The translations under genes and the position numbers were made by a program. From the NCBI GenBank assembly GCA_965230345.1, contig CBDDKR010000002.1, positions 2,728,001 to 2,792,000 on the forward strand: 64,000 bases of DNA, written 5' to 3'. The notes under the pieces are model-generated. The model had not been told where the DNA came from, made no database searches, and worked only from the letters and a program-made list of their open reading frames with translations. The DNA comes from JADKBO01 sp965230345 (GTDB lineage Bacteria > Bacteroidota > Bacteroidia > Chitinophagales > Saprospiraceae). Position 1 is the stretch's first letter. Each line of letters starts with the position of its first letter. Below are positions 7,284 to 16,824 of the stretch, in pieces.

Positions 7284-10200
7284 TTATCTTATATATATTT
7301 TTCGATATAAAATTTCACTTCCTGATGCAATTTTAATAATATATAATGAGGATTCTAAATTTTTAACTGAAAAAGTATGTTTATTTTCACTTTTAGAAAA
7401 CTCATTTTTACCTAAATATAGTATGGATTTACCTTGAAGATCGAATAAACTTAATTCAATTGTCTTCTTGGATTCTAAATCGAATTCCACATGAACAAGA
7501 TCGTTACTAGGATTAGGATATATATTTACTCCTCTATCAAAGAACAAATCCGTTGTATTGGTTGGTATACTAAGTTCACCATCAAAAGTACAACCATTAG
7601 CGTCCATTATTGAATAAGTATGTGCCCCTCCATCTTCATTGTTAAATATATTCGATTCAGAGAAAGCACTTCCATCAAGACTGTACTCATACGGTGGAGT
7701 CCCGCCATTAGCTATAAGTTCTATTTTGTTTTCACCTACATAAGTTCCTATGTCTATTGACGTACTTCCTAACAATTCACTTGGCTCATGTATATTGATT
7801 TGACTTTCTAATAAACAGTTCTGTCCTTCATCAAATACGGATACAACATGGTTTCCTGGAGCCAGGTTAGAGAATACATTGTTTGAAGAAGATTCAGAAT
7901 CAACTGTATAAGTGTAAGGTCCTGTTCCTCCGACTATTTCAATAGTTATCTCACCATCATTTTCTCCAAAGCAACTGATGTCTGTAGCAACCACTTGTGT
8001 GATTTGAAATCCATTGGCATCGGTTGGAATCGAAATGTTCAATTGAAATTCACAATCGTTGGCATCTGTTCCCACGATAGTATGAATTCCTGCACTTAAT
8101 CCGTCGAAAGCCCCATTAGTATTAGTCGCTCCATTTAATTCGTATTCATATGGAGCTGTTCCTCCAGACATGCTTACTTCTACACTACCCAAAGTAGTTC
8201 CATCACAACTTGCAGGTGTTTCATTTAAGACCTGTATATCAAGTGCTTCATTTAATGAGATATCAATAGCTTGCTCCATAACACAACCTTGAGCGTCATG
8301 GAGTGTGATCATCCCGTTGTGATTTCCACTTGAATTTATGGTGATTTCTTCTCCATTATTAGATATTTCAGAGCTGTTATTGACCATAATATTATGAGGA
8401 AAAGTTCCTCCATTTGGTGTAATCATAATGCTCCATTCATCCGATAATCCACAAGGGTCTGACTCAACAACATAAGCTATAACAAGGCTATCGGGTTGTG
8501 TAAGGTCAACATTATCAGAAGTGGTACAATCGTTTTCATCTATTGTGACAATAGTGTAATTCCCAGCTTCAAGGTTAGAAAATACATTATTTGATGTCAA
8601 GGCTCCACCATTAATCTGATATTGATAAGTTCCATTTCCTTGTGTAGCAACTGTAATTTGCCCATTGGTTGCAGCATAACAAGTTGGGGTGTCTGACGTA
8701 ACAGTATTACTAAATGTCGAACTAGATTCAATTTCTACTTCGATTATGGCAGAACACATGTTGCCATCTATTACTTCGACATCATAGTTGCCAGCGTCCA
8801 AATTGTTAAATACACCAGTGGAATTGGTCTCTCCATTTACAGAATATTCATAATTTCCTACACCTCCATTCGCGCTAACAGTGAAGAATCCTTCACCGGA
8901 TGTACAAATTGGGGGAGACAAATTAGTAACCATAACATTTAGTGCTGTAGGCTCTGATAGTTGTAGCGTATCCAAAGTATTACATCCGTTCGTGTCCAAG
9001 GTGTTGATAAAGTACATTCCTGCAATAATGCTATCTAATACATTATTTTCTAAAGTATCATTATTGACGATGTAAGTATAACTATTGGCACCGCCTTGGG
9101 ACGTAAATGTAACATTCGCTATTTCACCATTACAAAGTATTGGGGATGCCATAACTACAGTTGTTATTTCAGATGGCTGATCAATATCCACTGTATCTAC
9201 TTTTAAACATCCTTTCATATCCTTACTAGTCACAATATATTGACCTCCAGATAAACCATCAAAAAGTTCTAACTCTTGAAAATCACCTCCAATTGAATAG
9301 GTGAATTCACCTGAACCTCCAGCTGCTACGATTTCAAAACTCCCTACAGAATCTCCAAAACAACTATTGTGATTTATGTTCTGAAGGGTACTGGTTATCT
9401 CATCTGGTGAATCAATGGTGATACTCAATGATGCAGTACATTGATTGTCATCTAATACGGTGAGCATATAAGTTCCATTAGGTAGATCTTCGAAGGTCCC
9501 ACTTGATTGGGGATCATTGTCATTTAACTGGAATTCATAATTACCAGAAAAAGAAGTTCCTCCTTCACCATAAACATCAATTAAACCTTCCGTTCCACCA
9601 AAGCAATCATTGTCATAATGAAAGTTTTCAAAAATGAATAATTCTTCTGGATCAATTAAGTCAATATCAATTTCTATCGTTCCATTACCGTCATCAACGA
9701 TTACGGTATAAAAACCAGCAGTCATATCATAGAAGGTTCCGGTACTATTTGTAATCCCATTGATCTCATATGTATAACTTCCAGATCCACCAGAAGCTTC
9801 AACAATAATAAACCCATCATCTTTTAGATAACAAGTAGGATTAGACGTTTCTACTATTTCTAAAGCTAATGGATCTACTGCTGCACATGCAAAAGATGCA
9901 GATCCTGCAAGAGATGATCTTGAAGTACTTAATATTGTATTCATGTAGTCTCCTTGGTCTACAGAAAATGCATTCATGCAGTCATCGTTCACATAATCCA
10001 TATAATTCATGAACATATCTCCAGAATTTCCACAACTCGGAGATGGGTGAGAAGGACATCCAAAGTTTTCATCATCTTGAAGTGGTGTATCTGCAATACC
10101 ATCATCAGCACCACAACCTCCGTTTCTCCACACATGTCTAAGTCCAAGGTAGTGACCAATTTCGTGTGTAACCGTTCTACCTAAGTCATAAGGTGATCCC

Positions 10201-10850
10201 CAAGCAAATCCAGGACCACCAAAATTAGGTGTATTACATACTACACCATCTAGCACTGGATTAGGAAGACTACTTGTAGTCGGTAAATAGGCATATCCCA
10301 ATAGACCACCTAATGGAGCAACCCAAATATTTAAGTAGTTGTCCCTTGGCCATCCTGTTGCATTTTTAATGGTGAATTCATTGGCATCAAAATCCATTGT
10401 TGTGGCATACCTAGTAATACCATCAGTTGCATTACCATTTGGATCGGCTGTTGCAAGACAAAATTCAATACCTGTATCACCAACATTAAAATCTGGGGGT
10501 GTATTACCCGCATCAGAATTGGTTCGACTGAAATCCGCGTTTATAGCTTCGATTTGAGAAAGGACATGATCGTAAGATAAGTTGTTGCCGCTTCCAACTG
10601 GTGTGCCAGGAGGGTGGACAATAATTACATGTACTGGAATCAAAACAAATTGTTGTTTCCTTTTTATCAGTTGGTTTTTGTTTTGATTAAATTGACGAAA
10701 TCCTTCGTCCATTTCTTTCAATAATTCGGGGTTTTCTTGATAAATTTTTTCCATTTTTTGATCCGAATAACAACGATGAAATTGTTCTTGCCCAAAGATC
10801 AAATTAGTGGCGAATAGGGTGAAGATTAAAATAATATTTTTTAAGCCCAT
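7284..10850 (-). CDS. Secreted M43-family metalloprotease with SprB-like repeats and T9SS sorting domain
   Basis: A 1188-aa exported protein. The order is: signal peptide (1-20, ending LIFGQ); M43 cytophagalysin/pappalysin-like domain to about residue 315, with zinc motif HEIGHYLGLRH (229-239) and Met-turn MNYMDY (281-286); about ten repeats of 75-80 residues (328 to about 1105) resembling SprB domains (pattern C-x-G-x-x-x-G-x-I, GG-x-x-x-Y-x-Y-x-[LI]-[ND]-G, F-x-x-L-x-x-G-x-Y, D-x-x-x-C); and a type-A T9SS sorting domain (about 1110-1188, with NIYPNPSNDLVHVEF). M43 enzymes cleave extracellular proteins; SprB-like repeats occur in gliding adhesins. Many repeats have one Cys near each end, suggesting disulfides. 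The protein should be delivered to the cell surface or medium. No partner gene is adjacent. Confidence 0.92.
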   Translation of the reverse strand: MGLKNIILIFTLFATNLIFGQEQFHRCYSDQKMEKIYQENPELLKEMDEGFRQFNQNKNQLIKRKQQFVLIPVHVIIVHPPGTPVGSGNNLSYDHVLSQIEAINADFSRTNSDAGNTPPDFNVGDTGIEFCLATADPNGNATDGITRYATTMDFDANEFTIKNATGWPRDNYLNIWVAPLGGLLGYAYLPTTSSLPNPVLDGVVCNTPNFGGPGFAWGSPYDLGRTVTHEIGHYLGLRHVWRNGGCGADDGIADTPLQDDENFGCPSHPSPSCGNSGDMFMNYMDYVNDDCMNAFSVDQGDYMNTILSTSRSSLAGSASFACAAVDPLALEIVETSNPTCYLKDDGFIIVEASGGSGSYTYEINGITNSTGTFYDMTAGFYTVIVDDGNGTIEIDIDLIDPEELFIFENFHYDNDCFGGTEGLIDVYGEGGTSFSGNYEFQLNDNDPQSSGTFEDLPNGTYMLTVLDDNQCTASLSITIDSPDEITSTLQNINHNSCFGDSVGSFEIVAAGGSGEFTYSIGGDFQELELFDGLSGGQYIVTSKDMKGCLKVDTVDIDQPSEITTVVMASPILCNGEIANVTFTSQGGANSYTYIVNNDTLENNVLDSIIAGMYFINTLDTNGCNTLDTLQLSEPTALNVMVTNLSPPICTSGEGFFTVSANGGVGNYEYSVNGETNSTGVFNNLDAGNYDVEVIDGNMCSAIIEVEIESSSTFSNTVTSDTPTCYAATNGQITVATQGNGTYQYQINGGALTSNNVFSNLEAGNYTIVTIDENDCTTSDNVDLTQPDSLVIAYVVESDPCGLSDEWSIMITPNGGTFPHNIMVNNSSEISNNGEEITINSSGNHNGMITLHDAQGCVMEQAIDISLNEALDIQVLNETPASCDGTTLGSVEVSMSGGTAPYEYELNGATNTNGAFDGLSAGIHTIVGTDANDCEFQLNISIPTDANGFQITQVVATDISCFGENDGEITIEIVGGTGPYTYTVDSESSSNNVFSNLAPGNHVVSVFDEGQNCLLESQINIHEPSELLGSTSIDIGTYVGENKIELIANGGTPPYEYSLDGSAFSESNIFNNEDGGAHTYSIMDANGCTFDGELSIPTNTTDLFFDRGVNIYPNPSNDLVHVEFDLESKKTIELSLFDLQGKSILYLGKNEFSKSENKHTFSVKNLESSLYIIKIASGSEILYRKIYIR

Positions 10851-10957
10851 AACACAGAAAATTTTTGATTCGCCAAAATAGATAAAATAACCCTTAATTC
10901 ATGGATGAATATTTTATTTTGTAACAAAAAAATAAAATTAAAGACACTTTCACTTCA

Positions 10958-10965
10958 TATCTTTG
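10958..10965 (+). promoter_or_regulatory. Candidate -7 box for the ArsC-like/hemF operon
   Basis: TATCTTTG matches TAnnTTTG, about 140 bases before the ArsC-like start. No convincing TTG -33 element is seen at 17-23 bases, so this is tentative. Confidence 0.35.
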
Positions 10966-11106
10966 ATTCGGATGCAATAAATTGTGCTATGAGGTAATGA
11001 AGTGATGTGCGAATCAATTAACAATATGTTTTTTAATTGCTTCATTTCTTATTTGAAGAGCGAATTATTTAAAGTCCTTGAAAAATTGATAAAAAAATAG
11101 AGACTA

Positions 11107-11457
11107 ATGAGAAAAATATACCACCTCAAAACATGTTCTACTAATGTTAGAATATTGAAAGAGTTGAATTTAGAAGGTGTAGATCTTGTAAATATTAAAG
11201 AAGAAGAAATCTTAAAAGAGGATATAGAGTTTGCCATTGAAAAACTTGGAGGCGTCGATGCTGTTTTTTCCAAGAGAGCTATGAAATATAGACAACTTGG
11301 CTTGAATCAAAAAGATTTAACAGAGGAAGAAATGAAAGACTGGATACTCAAAGAGTATACCTTTCTAAAAAGACCTTTGATTATCTTAGATGATTTTGTG
11401 TCAGCTGGATCAGCAAAAAAGGATATTGAAAAAGTAAAATCTATATTAAATGAATAA
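11107..11457 (+). CDS. ArsC/Spx-family thioredoxin-fold protein
   Basis: A 116-aa protein of the ArsC/Spx/YffB family (thioredoxin fold). Cys10 in TCSTN is at the position of the ArsC catalytic Cys; the C-terminal half has the family pattern DWILKEYTFLKRPLIILDD, in which KRP corresponds to the conserved [LI]-x-RP element. The CSTN box differs from the CxKS of true glutaredoxin-linked arsenate reductases, so arsenate reduction should not be assumed. Its stop overlaps the start of hemF by 8 bases, so the two are translationally coupled. A redox or regulatory role linked to haem synthesis is only inference from this overlap. Confidence 0.82.
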   Translation: MRKIYHLKTCSTNVRILKELNLEGVDLVNIKEEEILKEDIEFAIEKLGGVDAVFSKRAMKYRQLGLNQKDLTEEEMKDWILKEYTFLKRPLIILDDFVSAGSAKKDIEKVKSILNE

Positions 11458-12343
11458 GCATTTGGTATCACAATGGTTTCAATCACTTCAGGATGACATA
11501 TGTAGAGGCTTGGAGGAATGCGATGGTACAGCTAGGTTTGAAGAAGAAAAATGGAATAGGCCAGGTGGTGGAGGTGGAAGAACTAGGATCATCCAGGGAA
11601 AGCATATTGAAAAAGGTGGAGTTAACTTTTCAGCTGTAGAAGGAGAACTTTCTTCAGAGATTGCAAAGAAGTTACAATTGGATGATGATAATTTTTTTGC
11701 CACAGGAGTATCTATTGTTTTGCACCCGTCCAATCCATTGGTGCCAATAATTCATATGAATGTTCGTTACTTTGAAACTGGTGAAAATACATGGTGGTTT
11801 GGCGGCGGAATAGATGTGACTCCACATTATATTGATCTTGATGATGCTCACTTTTTTCATAGTCAATTAAAATCTGTTTGTGATAAGCACGATGAAAATT
11901 ATTATTCCAAATTTAAGAAGTGGGCGGATGACTATTTCTTCATAAGACACAGAAATGAAACTCGTGGCATAGGTGGTATTTTTTATGATAAACTGGGAAG
12001 TGCCTCCCAAGAATCCTTTGAGAGTGTTTTTGCTTTTACTAAAGATGTAGGACAAGCATTTGTACCTATATATAGCAAGTTGTTTTTAAGGCATTTTCAA
12101 AGAAGTTTTACTGAAAAGCAGAAGGAGTGGCAATTGATAAGACGTGGAAGATATGTTGAGTTCAACTTGGTATGGGATAGAGGAACGAAGTTTGGATTAG
12201 AAACGAATGGTCGTACCGAATCTATATTGATGTCTTTACCTAAAGAAGCTAATTGGTTTTACAATCACAATCCTGAAGAGGGAACTCCAGAATACCAAAC
12301 ACAACAGTTGCTGGTCAAAGGAAAAGATTGGATTACGAAATAA
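11450..12343 (+). CDS. hemF: Oxygen-dependent coproporphyrinogen III oxidase
   Basis: A 297-aa enzyme that oxidatively decarboxylates coproporphyrinogen III to protoporphyrinogen IX using O2. Family signatures are present throughout: WNRPGGGGGRTRI, the VHPSNP-like LHPSNPLVP, NVRYFE, WWFGGGIDVTPHY, ETRGIGGIFYD, and RRGRYVEFNLVWDRGTKFGL. Length is typical. This is an aerobic enzyme, which fits an oxygen-respiring marine or freshwater bacteroidote. The upstream ArsC-like gene overlaps its start, so the reading frame is probably coupled to it. It supplies haem, needed for cytochromes such as the di-heme peroxidase encoded 2.6 kb away. Confidence 0.97.
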   Translation: MNKHLVSQWFQSLQDDICRGLEECDGTARFEEEKWNRPGGGGGRTRIIQGKHIEKGGVNFSAVEGELSSEIAKKLQLDDDNFFATGVSIVLHPSNPLVPIIHMNVRYFETGENTWWFGGGIDVTPHYIDLDDAHFFHSQLKSVCDKHDENYYSKFKKWADDYFFIRHRNETRGIGGIFYDKLGSASQESFESVFAFTKDVGQAFVPIYSKLFLRHFQRSFTEKQKEWQLIRRGRYVEFNLVWDRGTKFGLETNGRTESILMSLPKEANWFYNHNPEEGTPEYQTQQLLVKGKDWITK

Positions 12344-12512
12344 GATAGTATTGACTTTGTGTACACGATAATTCCAGTTTTAATAGTCTGAATTGAATCA
12401 ATTGAATATTAGTTGTACACCAAAGATAATTGAATTATCATTGGTCGGTAAGCTGCCAACTGTAGTTGTTGCTGTTTAAGATAAAGAAATATCGCGAAAA
12501 AGTAGAGATAAA

Positions 12513-13913
12513 TTGAAGAAAAAGTTATTGTGGATAGTCAAAGTGTTTGTGCTTGTTGACAAGAGTTGTCTTTTGAAGATACTCTTTCTAGTATTATTGT
12601 CTTTCCCTTTCATAGGATTTAGCCAAGCATCTGTTTTGAAAATGGATTCAATCGTTTCCTCGAAATTCAATAATGGACCTGCCATAAGCGCACTTGTTTC
12701 GAAAGAATTCAACCCCATATACTCAAAGATCAAGGGATATAGCAATCTTGAGCTAAAGGTGAAAGCGAATGAATCTACCAAATTCAGAATGGGGTCTAAT
12801 ACGAAGCAATTTACTGCTATTGCTATTCTTAAGTTAATGGAAGATGGTAAACTTAATTTGAGAGATACCATTCAGAGATTTCTACCTAAATTTCCAATAA
12901 AAGATAATCCGATTACTATTGAACATTTACTAACTCATACTTCAGGATTGGTAGAAATAACAGAATTGGATGTTTTTTACGCTCATTTAATGAAAAATGG
13001 AAGCAAACCAGATTCTTTAATTAGATATTTTCAGGACTTGCCATTAAATTTTCCACCTGGTTCTCGTTTTAGCTATAATAATTCAGGTTATCATTTATTA
13101 GGACTAATAATTGAGCGAGCTTCGGGCATGAGGTATGATGAATACATTGAGGAAAACTTGTTATCCGTAGCGGAAATGAATAGTACATTGCCCGATAATA
13201 ATGCATCAATCATATTGAACCGAGCAAGTGGTTACGAAGAAATTTTTGCGACAATCAGAAATGCAGTTTATATAGATATGTCCATTCCATATTCTGGTGG
13301 AAATCTACTTTCTACTGCAGAGGATATGAATAAATGGTATAAGGCATTGTTCGCGAACAAAATAGTTTCAGCGAATACGCTAAAAATGGCGCATAACTCT
13401 TTTCGCCTCAATGACGGTACACATACAAACTATGGGTATGGTTGGTTTATTGATAGCTTACAGGGTGAAAAAATTATAACCCACGAGGGAGGAATTAACG
13501 GCTTTCTATCCAGTATAAAATACGTGCCTTCTTCAGAAATACTGACAGTTCTTTTGTCAAATTGCACTTGCAATCCAACGGTTAAAACGGCAGAAAAGTT
13601 AACAGCTATAGCTTTTGGGAAGCCATTAATAGAACCCAAGAGGGTGAAACTTACCGAGGAAATTCTGCAAGCATATGTGGGTACCTATTTAATGGATGGT
13701 GAAGAGTGGAGGATTTCAATTAAGGAAAAAGAACTGTATTTCCAATTTTCGAATGGAAATGGACATTGGATATTTCCATTGTCAGAAAGTGAGTTTTTTG
13801 CCGAGGATTGGGATTCCGAATTTAGGTTCTATGAAACTAATGGAGAGATAGTGTTTCACTTTAATTATTTAGGAGAAGAGATTAAAGGAAAAAAAGTAAA
13901 ACTTATTAGGTAG
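12513..13913 (+). CDS. Secreted serine hydrolase, class C beta-lactamase/PBP-like
   Basis: A 466-aa protein (446 from the later start) of the serine beta-lactamase-like/AmpH superfamily. The nucleophile motif S-x-x-K is SNTK (95-98), the second motif is YNN (188-190), and HEGG in the region near residue 325 takes the place of the KTG motif. A C-terminal extension (about 385-466) is a small beta domain often seen in such esterase-like members. Start is uncertain: TTG 12513 gives MKKK and a long hydrophobic leader, while TTG 12573 gives a compact signal peptide ending FIGFSQA. No ATG is available upstream. Family members are peptidases, esterases or amidases; antibiotic hydrolysis should not be assumed. 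It stands alone between hemF and a convergent DUF547 gene. Confidence 0.85.
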   Translation: MKKKLLWIVKVFVLVDKSCLLKILFLVLLSFPFIGFSQASVLKMDSIVSSKFNNGPAISALVSKEFNPIYSKIKGYSNLELKVKANESTKFRMGSNTKQFTAIAILKLMEDGKLNLRDTIQRFLPKFPIKDNPITIEHLLTHTSGLVEITELDVFYAHLMKNGSKPDSLIRYFQDLPLNFPPGSRFSYNNSGYHLLGLIIERASGMRYDEYIEENLLSVAEMNSTLPDNNASIILNRASGYEEIFATIRNAVYIDMSIPYSGGNLLSTAEDMNKWYKALFANKIVSANTLKMAHNSFRLNDGTHTNYGYGWFIDSLQGEKIITHEGGINGFLSSIKYVPSSEILTVLLSNCTCNPTVKTAEKLTAIAFGKPLIEPKRVKLTEEILQAYVGTYLMDGEEWRISIKEKELYFQFSNGNGHWIFPLSESEFFAEDWDSEFRFYETNGEIVFHFNYLGEEIKGKKVKLIR

Positions 13914-13996
13914 TAAAACCTATAGACAATAGTTTTTTTGACTTCTTAACTGATGGGTAATGAATTATTCGTCCGTCTCCCAGAATATATGATACC

Positions 13997-14767
13997 TCAA
14001 TTGATTAAAAGATTGTCTAAGTCCAATTTCCAATCATATTGCGAATAATTCCATTGTTGTATTTCAAAGGGAAAAATAAGAGACTTATTCAAAATATTTT
14101 TTATGCCTTTATCTCCACCAAAATCTCCTTTGAACCATAAAAATAAAGGAGATATTGTGACCAGATCGGAATTTGGTAATTGTTCAGAGGAGATACGAAT
14201 GAAGTGCTTTTCTGATTGATCCAATATATAATCTATGGACTCTAACTCTACAATTCTAATCGGTGGACAACTCTTAGCTCCACAATTTAAAACAAAATGA
14301 ATACGATAGTCTTTTTTAGAAAGCCGTAATTCTTTCTCTAGTTTTGATGGAAACCATTTGGATATATAACCGAAACCATACCTGTTTTGAGACCTGCGAA
14401 GAATGGAATGTTCGATGAAATTAAAAGAAAATTTATGATCGAATATGCATATATCATTTTCGTCAAAAAAATGACTCTTATCAGAGTATAATTCAGGCTT
14501 TTCGCGGAGTCGGAATTGGATAAATCCATTGTAAATGTTAATCCAAAAACATTTTTTAGCATCATCAGAAGTCAATTGGCTTTTAACTTCGTCCAAGGGA
14601 ATGTTACAAAGTAAGGTTTGCCAGTGCAAACGATCTTGATTAGTTAGGCTTGCTTGTAAAAATTGTTGAGACAAATGTATCAAGTTCGTATAGGGGGTAT
14701 GGTTCGCAAATGAGATGTGCGAAAGGAAAGAACTGAAGACGATAACAAAGTATTTTTTGAATCTCAT
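13997..14767 (-). CDS. DUF547 domain exported protein
   Basis: A 256-aa protein with a signal peptide (residues 1-21, ending ISFA). The body matches DUF547, which is common in Bacteroidota: AKKCFWINIYNGFIQFRLRE, the segment FIEHSILRR, and VLNCGAKSCPPIRI, in which the conserved NCGA-x-SCP motif has two Cys residues. The function of DUF547 is not established; it is also found in plants. The gene is convergent with the serine hydrolase, with an 83-base gap that has no clear terminator, and it is divergent from the di-heme peroxidase. Confidence 0.87.
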   Translation of the reverse strand: MRFKKYFVIVFSSFLSHISFANHTPYTNLIHLSQQFLQASLTNQDRLHWQTLLCNIPLDEVKSQLTSDDAKKCFWINIYNGFIQFRLREKPELYSDKSHFFDENDICIFDHKFSFNFIEHSILRRSQNRYGFGYISKWFPSKLEKELRLSKKDYRIHFVLNCGAKSCPPIRIVELESIDYILDQSEKHFIRISSEQLPNSDLVTISPLFLWFKGDFGGDKGIKNILNKSLIFPFEIQQWNYSQYDWKLDLDNLLIN

Positions 14768-14931
14768 TTAATCTAGAAACGTTCAGATGAACGGAATTTT
14801 TGACAAAATCATCACAAAATGATGATTTTAAGTTTCTTGTTTTGATCTCTTTTGTAAGAAAATATACAATATTTTACCTTGATAATCATAAAAATATGAT
14901 TTTTTATATTATGAATTTAAGCAATATTTTT

Positions 14932-14939
14932 TACTTTTG
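14932..14939 (+). promoter_or_regulatory. -7 box for the di-heme peroxidase gene
   Basis: TACTTTTG matches TAnnTTTG 45 bases before the ATG at 14985. It overlaps a possible earlier TTG start (14937), which argues that translation begins at 14985. No good -33 TTG is seen. Confidence 0.45.
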
Positions 14940-14984
14940 CAGTCGATTTATTCTTTGAATAGAAGAACAAGTTATAATTATCCC

Positions 14985-16325
14985 ATGAGAATACAATTAA
15001 TAATTGTTGTACTATCAACTATGCTGATTTCTTCTTGTACGGAAGACAAGATGCCTACACTGATCGAGTTAGATATGGAGCTTAGAGGGCTTATCGAAGA
15101 AGCGTCGCCAACTAAGACTTCAGAATTCTATATCCTCCCTGATCCTAGTGATTTGTCATCTCTTCCACAACAAGATTATAATATTCTAACTCCTGAAAAA
15201 GTGGAGTTAGGGAAGATGCTATTTTTCGAAACTGGATTAGCAAGAGACGCTGTAAAATCTGAAGGAATGCAGACTTATAGCTGTTCCACATGTCATATTC
15301 CTGAAGCGGGGTTTAAATCTGGAAATTTTCAGGGTATTGCTGATGGAGGTATAGGGTTCGGAATCAATGGAACGTCTCGATTGCGAAATACGAGTTATGA
15401 TGAATCAGAATTGGATGTTCAATCGGCTCGACCATTATCTATGGTAAATGTAGGTTTTGTGCACAATACCTCATGGAATGGATCATTTGGAGCTACTCAT
15501 GTTAATGTTGGTACGGAGGAGTACTGGGTAGAAGAAGGAGGACTGGATATGAATCATATGGGGATGCAAGGACTGGAAACCCAAAATATTGAAGGGATTC
15601 ATTTACACAGATTGACGTATACACCTGAAGTAATTGAGGAATTAGGATATAAAGAAATGTTTGATAAAGCATTCCCTGAGTTTTCTGAAGAAGAAAGGTA
15701 TTCACCAGTGACAGGTTCATTTGCTCTTTCTGCATATTTGAGAACATTAATGTCTACGAAAGCACCTTTTCAAGATTGGCTAAAAGGAAACTTAAATGCA
15801 TTATCATACTCAGAAAAAAGAGGAGGTATTTTGTTCTTCGGAAAGGCAAAGTGTTCTACATGTCATTATAGAGAGAATCTTGGTTCTTTAGAGTTTCATG
15901 CATTAGGTGTGAAAGATCTTTATCAAGGAGCTTCATATACCCCTGATCCAAATGACCCTAGAACACTCGGCAGAGGAGGTTTTACAGGATTAGATGAAGA
16001 TTTGTATAAATTTAAAGTGCCTGGATTGTATAATGTAGGAGATACTGAATTCTACTTCCACGGCTCGAGTCATACAAGTCTCAAATCATTAATTGATTAT
16101 AAAGACAAGGCTGTTTCTGAAAATCCAAATATTTCCAATGAGATGTTGTCGGATAAGTTTGAAACACTTAATTTAACTGAAGATGAGAAGCATCATTTGG
16201 TTGAATTTTTGGAGAAATCATTAAGAGATCCAGATCTTAATAGATACAAGCCTCAAGACATTTTATCAGGTAATTGTTTCCCAAATAATGACCCGCAGTC
16301 TAAAACAGATATTGGATGTGAATAA
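14985..16325 (+). CDS. Di-heme cytochrome c peroxidase (MauG/CcpA family) lipoprotein
   Basis: A 446-aa protein. The lipobox LISSC places the lipidated Cys at residue 18, so it is anchored in the periplasm or outer membrane. Two haem c motifs of identical form, CSTCH, lie at 100-104 and 290-294, the arrangement of bacterial cytochrome c peroxidases and MauG. The FFETGLARD and FKVPGLYNV segments are also typical. Such enzymes reduce H2O2 or act in redox maturation; the electron donor is unknown. A longer ORF begins at 14937, but this would start inside a -7 promoter box and bury the lipoprotein signal. The next gene overlaps or abuts its stop. Confidence 0.9.
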   Translation: MRIQLIIVVLSTMLISSCTEDKMPTLIELDMELRGLIEEASPTKTSEFYILPDPSDLSSLPQQDYNILTPEKVELGKMLFFETGLARDAVKSEGMQTYSCSTCHIPEAGFKSGNFQGIADGGIGFGINGTSRLRNTSYDESELDVQSARPLSMVNVGFVHNTSWNGSFGATHVNVGTEEYWVEEGGLDMNHMGMQGLETQNIEGIHLHRLTYTPEVIEELGYKEMFDKAFPEFSEEERYSPVTGSFALSAYLRTLMSTKAPFQDWLKGNLNALSYSEKRGGILFFGKAKCSTCHYRENLGSLEFHALGVKDLYQGASYTPDPNDPRTLGRGGFTGLDEDLYKFKVPGLYNVGDTEFYFHGSSHTSLKSLIDYKDKAVSENPNISNEMLSDKFETLNLTEDEKHHLVEFLEKSLRDPDLNRYKPQDILSGNCFPNNDPQSKTDIGCE

Positions 16326-16824
16326 GTCCATGGTGTATTTGTTCTTGTTTATTGGTCTTTTTCACTTTCATGGTATTGGTCAGTCTGGACTTAAAGTTGA
16401 TGAGTCTTCGGTAACAAAGATTTTTAATGATGCTGGAGTTCAAGTTAATAATATTAAGATCAGTAAGTCGAACTCCAACAAAGATACCAATGTAGAAATC
16501 TTGTTGAACGGTGATATTGCTATTGCGGTTAATGTAAAGAAGAATTACAACTACACTACGTTTCCTAAGTTGTTTAACCAAAAGATGGACCGATTAGTAA
16601 CGGTTGGCGAAAAGAAAAATAAACTCAAACCCCAAGCTGGATTTAGGAAGTTTATCTCAATTCCAGGTACTCAGAATAGGAGATGTATCCATAAAGAGGG
16701 GAGTTATGTCAAACTCTATGGTATTGAAGATGGTAAAGAGTTGGTTTCAATTTCTTGTCAAAACTCGAATGAAAAAATTGAATCCGGTATATTGAAATTG
16801 ATTTCGATGTTCCTGCGTGCTTAG
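16318..16824 (+). CDS. Small exported protein of unknown function
   Basis: 168 aa from GTG 16318, which overlaps the peroxidase stop by 8 bases; ATG 16330 is the alternative start. The N-terminus, MNKSMVYLFLFIGLFHFHGIGQ, is a signal peptide. The mature part (about 145 residues) has no motif I recognise: it begins with a 'VDESSVTKIFNDAGVQVNNI' segment, is lysine-rich in the middle and has two Cys (in RRCIH and SISCQN) that may pair. The overlap with the peroxidase gene suggests cotranscription and perhaps a shared role, which is inference. Confidence 0.68.
   Translation: MNKSMVYLFLFIGLFHFHGIGQSGLKVDESSVTKIFNDAGVQVNNIKISKSNSNKDTNVEILLNGDIAIAVNVKKNYNYTTFPKLFNQKMDRLVTVGEKKNKLKPQAGFRKFISIPGTQNRRCIHKEGSYVKLYGIEDGKELVSISCQNSNEKIESGILKLISMFLRA

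Noticed and set aside
12476..12871. 131-codon minus-strand ORF at the serine hydrolase
   Set aside because: It is antisense to a clear SxxK hydrolase and shows no signal or motif of its own.
13914..13996. Terminator between the serine hydrolase and DUF547 gene
   Set aside because: A T run follows CTAT...ATAG, but the stem is only about four pairs.
14937..14984. Earlier TTG start for the di-heme peroxidase
   Set aside because: It would begin inside the TAnnTTTG box and place 16 residues before a lipoprotein signal.
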